The notes below the pieces were generated by a model, which did not search any database, had not been told where the DNA came from, and saw nothing but the letters and a program-made list of their open reading frames with translations. A stretch of DNA of 34,379 nt from Cryobacterium algoritolerans (GTDB taxonomy: Bacteria; Actinomycetota; Actinomycetes; Actinomycetales; Microbacteriaceae): assembly GCF_004402785.1 (NCBI RefSeq), contig NZ_SOFP01000016.1, forward strand, positions 1 through 34,379. Direction: 5' to 3'. The first letter of the stretch is position 1. Each line of letters opens with the position of its first letter. Shown here in pieces: positions 31,473-34,379 of this stretch. A program made the translations under genes and the position numbers.

Positions 31473-32723
31473 CGACCAGCGGTCGGCCTTCATCGCCAGG
31501 TGCAGTTCCAGCCGAACCTGGCCGCCGAGCGGGTCGGCGCCAATCAACGAGCGGATCTTCGCCAGCCGGTTGTAGATGCTGCTGCGGTGCAGGTGCAGGG
31601 CGGCGGCGACATCCTGAACTGCACCGTCGGTGTCGTAGAGCAGCTCAAGCATGGGTAGGAGCTCTCGGTTGCCGTCGAAGTCCCGGAGCTCGGTGAAATA
31701 GACGGACTCCACGGGGGCCAGGTTGCGGCTGGCCGCAGCGAGGAACTGGTAAACGCCGATCCGGCGGTAGTCCGCCACCGTGCCCAGCCGTCCGTCGACG
31801 GCGGCGGCCTGCACCGCCTTGCGGGACTGGGCGTAGGCCTCCGGCAGGAGCCGGAGGTCGTGGAAGGCCTCACTGACGCCCATCAGGTCCGGGCGGGCCG
31901 GTGTGCCGCCACGACGGGCGATCTCGGCCCCATACCGGGCAAGCACCTCGGCGTGCGCCAGCTTGCCGGGGGAGTCGCGTAGCAGCACGACGGCGTGCGT
32001 CTCGGTGCCGGCGCTGAACCTGGCCGCGTCGATGCCGACGGTGGCCTGCAGTGCAGCAATGCGCTGTAGTAGGGCTCCACTCTCCTGTGCGCTGCCGCTC
32101 GCGTCGTTCGCACAGTCATTCGTCGCGACACCGCCCGCTCCCGCGCCGTGCGAAAGGACGCCGGCCGGGCGGTCGATCAGGGTCGCGACATGCCAGGGCC
32201 CGGTGGCGTGGATCTGCGGCCAGTCCGCGATCTCCTCGACCGCGACAGGATCGGCGGCGCAGGCGGCCAGGAACAGCGTCTCGCGCTGCCTTCGGTGTTC
32301 GGATTCGGCCGTGTTGGTGTCGAGCAGCATCTCGGCGAGCCGGTCGAGCTGGGCCCGCACGGCCGGTAGCTCGCCGAGGATCTCCGCCGGCGACTCGTCC
32401 CGGGACCCCTGCAACGCCCAGAGATAGCCCACCCGGAAGCCGCGCACGAGCAGGGGAACACACACCCGCCCGAGCATCCCGAGTTCGACATTGGCCGGCA
32501 CGACCACCGGCCGCACCGCCGCGGCGATGCCGTGCCGCAGCTGCCAGGCGCTCACGTCGGCCGGGACCCTCTTACTGAGCAGAAAATTGACTCGCACGCT
32601 GTCGGCGAGTGGCTGGTCGCGGCTGTACGCGACGAGCCCGCCGTCGAGGTCTTCGAGCGAGAGTGCGCGGTCCAGGCCGGCGGCAAGCGCCTCGACGAGC
32701 TCCTCGATTTGCGCCGTTTTCAT
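31455..32723 (-). CDS. PucR/CdaR-family regulator, AdeR-like
   Basis: A 422-residue regulator. The C-terminal PucR HTH is clear at about residues 370-410: LLYDTDGAVQDVAAALHLHR, then SSIYNRLAKIRSLIGADPL. The middle has the GGDEF-like/CdaR region (ETHAVVLLRDSPGKLAHAEV, YAQSRKAVQAA). It lies between and opposes an amino-acid permease and faces away from ald. In Bacillus subtilis the PucR-family AdeR activates ald, so the same role is inferred. TAGCAT (minus strand, 32731-32736) stands seven bases before the ATG, suggesting a leaderless mRNA. The frame open to 32861 upstream looks non-coding. Its stop codon sits in a 25-bp tandem repeat. Confidence 0.9.
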   Translation of the reverse strand: MKTAQIEELVEALAAGLDRALSLEDLDGGLVAYSRDQPLADSVRVNFLLSKRVPADVSAWQLRHGIAAAVRPVVVPANVELGMLGRVCVPLLVRGFRVGYLWALQGSRDESPAEILGELPAVRAQLDRLAEMLLDTNTAESEHRRQRETLFLAACAADPVAVEEIADWPQIHATGPWHVATLIDRPAGVLSHGAGAGGVATNDCANDASGSAQESGALLQRIAALQATVGIDAARFSAGTETHAVVLLRDSPGKLAHAEVLARYGAEIARRGGTPARPDLMGVSEAFHDLRLLPEAYAQSRKAVQAAAVDGRLGTVADYRRIGVYQFLAAASRNLAPVESVYFTELRDFDGNRELLPMLELLYDTDGAVQDVAAALHLHRSSIYNRLAKIRSLIGADPLGGQVRLELHLAMKADRWSRRPRI

Positions 32724-32791
32724 GGGCTCAATGCTAAGCGCCAGACGGGGCTCGTTTCGGACATCCGGCGACGATTGGCGAGCCGAGAGTA

Positions 32792-32896
32792 GACAACTGT
32801 CGAGTGACAAACGGTCGAGGCGTCCCTTTGGGCCCCAAACACCATGCATCGACGGTCGCACGGGCCGGGGCAGGTTCAGGGCAAAACCCCTGAACC
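32792..32896. promoter_or_regulatory. repeat-rich control region between AdeR-like gene and ald
   Basis: Within the 380-base divergent region are a direct pair GACAACTGTCGAG (32792) and GACAAACGGTCGAG (32806) 14 bases apart, a palindrome TTTGGG-C-CCCAAA (32827-32839), and a perfect hairpin GGTTCAGGG-N6-CCCTGAACC (32873-32896). These are candidates for AdeR-like binding and a 5' leader structure of ald. The rest (32897-33103) shows only a GGAG ribosome-binding site near 33094. Confidence 0.55.
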
Positions 32897-33103
32897 ACGG
32901 CGGAACGGAAGATCGGTATGGCCAGCTGACAGCATCCGGCGTCCTCGATCACCGACGCTCGCGGCCGACGGATGCCGGGCGCGCCGGCTCCGCTCTCCGG
33001 TCCGGCCCCGAATGCGGCCCTAGTCTTGACCCCGCCGCCGGCAGTGTCGCAGAGGCACGCCAGCGGACCCTTCCACGAGAACCAACCAGTAACGGAGTCG
33101 GTC

Positions 33104-34222
33104 ATGATCATCGGTGTACCCAAGGAAATCAAGAACAACGAGTACCGTGTCGCGATCACCGCCTCCGGCGTGCACGAGTTCCTGGCCAACGGCCACACGG
33201 TTCTGATCGAGACCGGAGCCGGACTCGGCTCGCAGATCAGTGATGAGGAATACCGCGTCGCCGGCGCCGAGCTGGTCGACTCCGCCGACGCACTCTGGTC
33301 CCGCTCCGACATGGTGATGAAGGTCAAGGAACCGGTCGCCGCGGAGTACCACCGCTTCCGTGAGGGCCTCGTGCTCTTCACCTACCTGCACCTGGCCGCC
33401 GAGCCCGAGCTGACCGTGGCACTGATCGACGCGGGAGTCACGGCGATCGCGTATGAGACCGTGCAGACTCCCGGCCGCGGCCTGCCCCTGCTGGCCCCGA
33501 TGAGCGAGGTGGCCGGTCGGCTCTCCGTCCAGGTCGGCGCGCAGTCGCTGATGGCGCCCGCCGGGGGTAAGGGTGTGCTGCTCGGCGGCGTGCCGGGCGT
33601 GCGCCCGGCCAAGGTGGTCGTGCTCGGAGCCGGCGTCGCCGGAACGAACGCCGCCGCAATGGCCCTGGGGCTCGGCGCTGACGTGACCATCCTCGACATC
33701 AACATCGACCGCCTCCGCCAGCTCGACGGCCAGTACCAGGGCCGGCTGAAGACGGTCGCCTCGAACTCCTACGAGGTCGAGCGGGCCGTGATCGACGCCG
33801 ACCTGGTGATCGGCTCGGTCCTGATCCCGGGTGCCAAGGCCCCGAAGCTGGTCACCAACGAGCTGGTCTCGCGGATGAAGCCAGGCTCGGTGCTGGTGGA
33901 CATCGCCGTCGACCAGGGCGGCTGCTTCGCGGATACCCGCCCGACCACGCACGAGAACCCGACCTACACGGTGCACGAGTCGATCTTCTACTGCGTGGCC
34001 AACATGCCTGGCGCGGTGCCGAACACGTCGACCTACGCCCTGACCAATGTCACCCTGCGCTACGGCGTTGCCCTGGCCAACCTGGGCGTGAAGGTCGCCT
34101 GTGAACGTGATTCGGCGCTGGCCCTGGGGTTGAACGTCGCCGCCGGGCGGGTCACGAACCAGTCGGTGTCCGACGCCCACGGCCTGGAACTGGCCGACTG
34201 GCGCGAGCTCGTCACGGCCTGA
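33104..34222 (+). CDS. ald: alanine dehydrogenase
   Basis: Interconverts L-alanine and pyruvate plus ammonia with NAD(H). The 372 residues match the family length. It starts [20 protein letters not shown] with R15, then has the substrate-contact K75 in VMKVKEP and catalytic H96 in FTYLHLA. The Rossmann motif is [21 protein letters not shown], followed by VTILDIN, and [19 protein letters not shown] is the usual late active-site segment. All key residues seen are intact. GGAG lies about seven bases before the ATG; the upstream open frame from 32972 crosses the leader and is not used. With the permease and AdeR-like regulator it forms an alanine uptake and catabolism unit, or supports ammonia assimilation and redox balance at low oxygen. 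Confidence 0.97.
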   Translation: MIIGVPKEIKNNEYRVAITASGVHEFLANGHTVLIETGAGLGSQISDEEYRVAGAELVDSADALWSRSDMVMKVKEPVAAEYHRFREGLVLFTYLHLAAEPELTVALIDAGVTAIAYETVQTPGRGLPLLAPMSEVAGRLSVQVGAQSLMAPAGGKGVLLGGVPGVRPAKVVVLGAGVAGTNAAAMALGLGADVTILDINIDRLRQLDGQYQGRLKTVASNSYEVERAVIDADLVIGSVLIPGAKAPKLVTNELVSRMKPGSVLVDIAVDQGGCFADTRPTTHENPTYTVHESIFYCVANMPGAVPNTSTYALTNVTLRYGVALANLGVKVACERDSALALGLNVAAGRVTNQSVSDAHGLELADWRELVTA

Positions 34223-34236
34223 TCTGGCACGCACGT

Positions 34237-34255
34237 CGGGGCCGTCCTGGCCCCG
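34237..34255 (+). terminator. GC-rich hairpin after ald
   Basis: CGGGGCC (34237-34243), loop GTCCT and GGCCCCG (34249-34255) form a 7-bp stem 14 bases behind the ald stop. No T tract follows, as is common for actinobacterial terminators. Confidence 0.5.
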
Positions 34256-34284
34256 CGGTGCGCAGTGCGGCGCCGATGCCGCCG

Positions 34285-34316
34285 GCCCGGCGTCAGCCGG
34301 GCCCGGCGTCAGCCGC
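34285..34316. repeat. 16-bp tandem duplication with TCA
   Basis: GCCCGGCGTCAGCCG occurs at 34285-34299 and 34301-34315 (period 16). The stop codon of the likely minus-strand gene entering from the right edge is the TCA at 34309-34311 in one of the two copies. Confidence 0.9.
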
Positions 34317-34379
34317 GCGGTGCCGGCCCGGTCGCGCCGGTGATCCGGCGCACCAGCGCGATCGAGTGCCGGAGAAGTT
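34309..34379 (-). CDS. possible C-terminal end of a minus-strand gene (cut by window edge)
   Basis: The minus strand from 34379 reads LLRHSIALVRRITGATGPAP, RG and TGA at 34309. The composition is protein-like and the position, convergent with ald, is suitable. With only 22 residues neither family nor even coding status is certain. Confidence 0.35.
   Translation of the reverse strand, partial: LLRHSIALVRRITGATGPAPRG

Noticed and set aside
1..34379. A defence island, secondary-metabolite cluster or complete mobile element
   Set aside because: No nuclease, helicase, methyltransferase, integrase, intact transposase or large synthase is recognisable. The only mobile traces are the relic behind tRNA-Gln.

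Overview
The window looks like a chromosomal segment of a high-GC actinobacterium, most likely a member of the Microbacteriaceae. The basis is high GC, GTG/ATG starts with ATGA or GTGA overlaps, many leaderless starts, a DUF6458-type small membrane protein, and the order serA ... leuB-ilvE-fumarylacetoacetate-hydrolase-family ... gltX-tRNA-Gln. Species cannot be named from the sequence alone.

Layout. 1-2.9 kb: the 5' part of an alpha/beta hydrolase (minus strand), a zinc alcohol dehydrogenase, two overlapping small membrane proteins and a DoxX-like protein. 3.0-10.2 kb: amino-acid biosynthesis (serA, leuB-ilvE-FAH operon), interrupted by a TetR/DHA2-MFS efflux pair and a DUF6458 gene. 10.3-15.1 kb: two regulated modules, TetR / NADP-dependent reductase / DJ-1-Hsp31-like protein and class V aminotransferase / LysR. 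15.1-16.9 kb: gltX, tRNA-Gln(CTG) and a good terminator. 17.0-18.4 kb: a decayed stretch directly behind the tRNA, with an excisionase-like HTH pseudogene carrying an in-frame TAA, a four-helix membrane protein and non-coding or degenerate sequence. 18.4-21.5 kb: a secreted Asp-box (sialidase-like fold) protein and a DUF1684 protein. 21.7-27.4 kb: a redox/stress and hydrolase group (antibiotic-monooxygenase-fold protein, DsrE protein, TetR, type II HAD, a broken thioredoxin-like gene, a 7-bp minisatellite, an alpha/beta-hydrolase-OsmC fusion translationally overlapped with a GH15 glycosidase). 27.5-29.4 kb: a DUF6230 secreted protein followed by a DUF6114 membrane protein with a Pro/Thr-rich stalk, joined by a strong intercistronic hairpin. 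29.8-34.2 kb: an alanine utilisation module with an amino-acid permease, a PucR/AdeR-like regulator and alanine dehydrogenase. The window closes with what may be the end of a minus-strand gene.

Cross-cutting observations. (1) Four minus-strand genes that face a plus-strand gene end inside short tandem duplications (14 bp x6, 16 bp x2, 25 bp x2.7, 16 bp x2) that contain their stop codon; none of the periods is divisible by three. (2) Three TetR genes and one LysR gene sit at divergent promoters with visible inverted or repeated operators, two of them with the same 24-bp spacing. (3) Several genes, mostly regulators, have a TANNNT hexamer 6-7 nt before the start codon, as expected for leaderless transcripts. 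I do not see a defence island, CRISPR array or complete mobile element. The best candidates for something under-described are the DUF6230/DUF6114 pair with its hairpin and the stop-codon tandem duplications.
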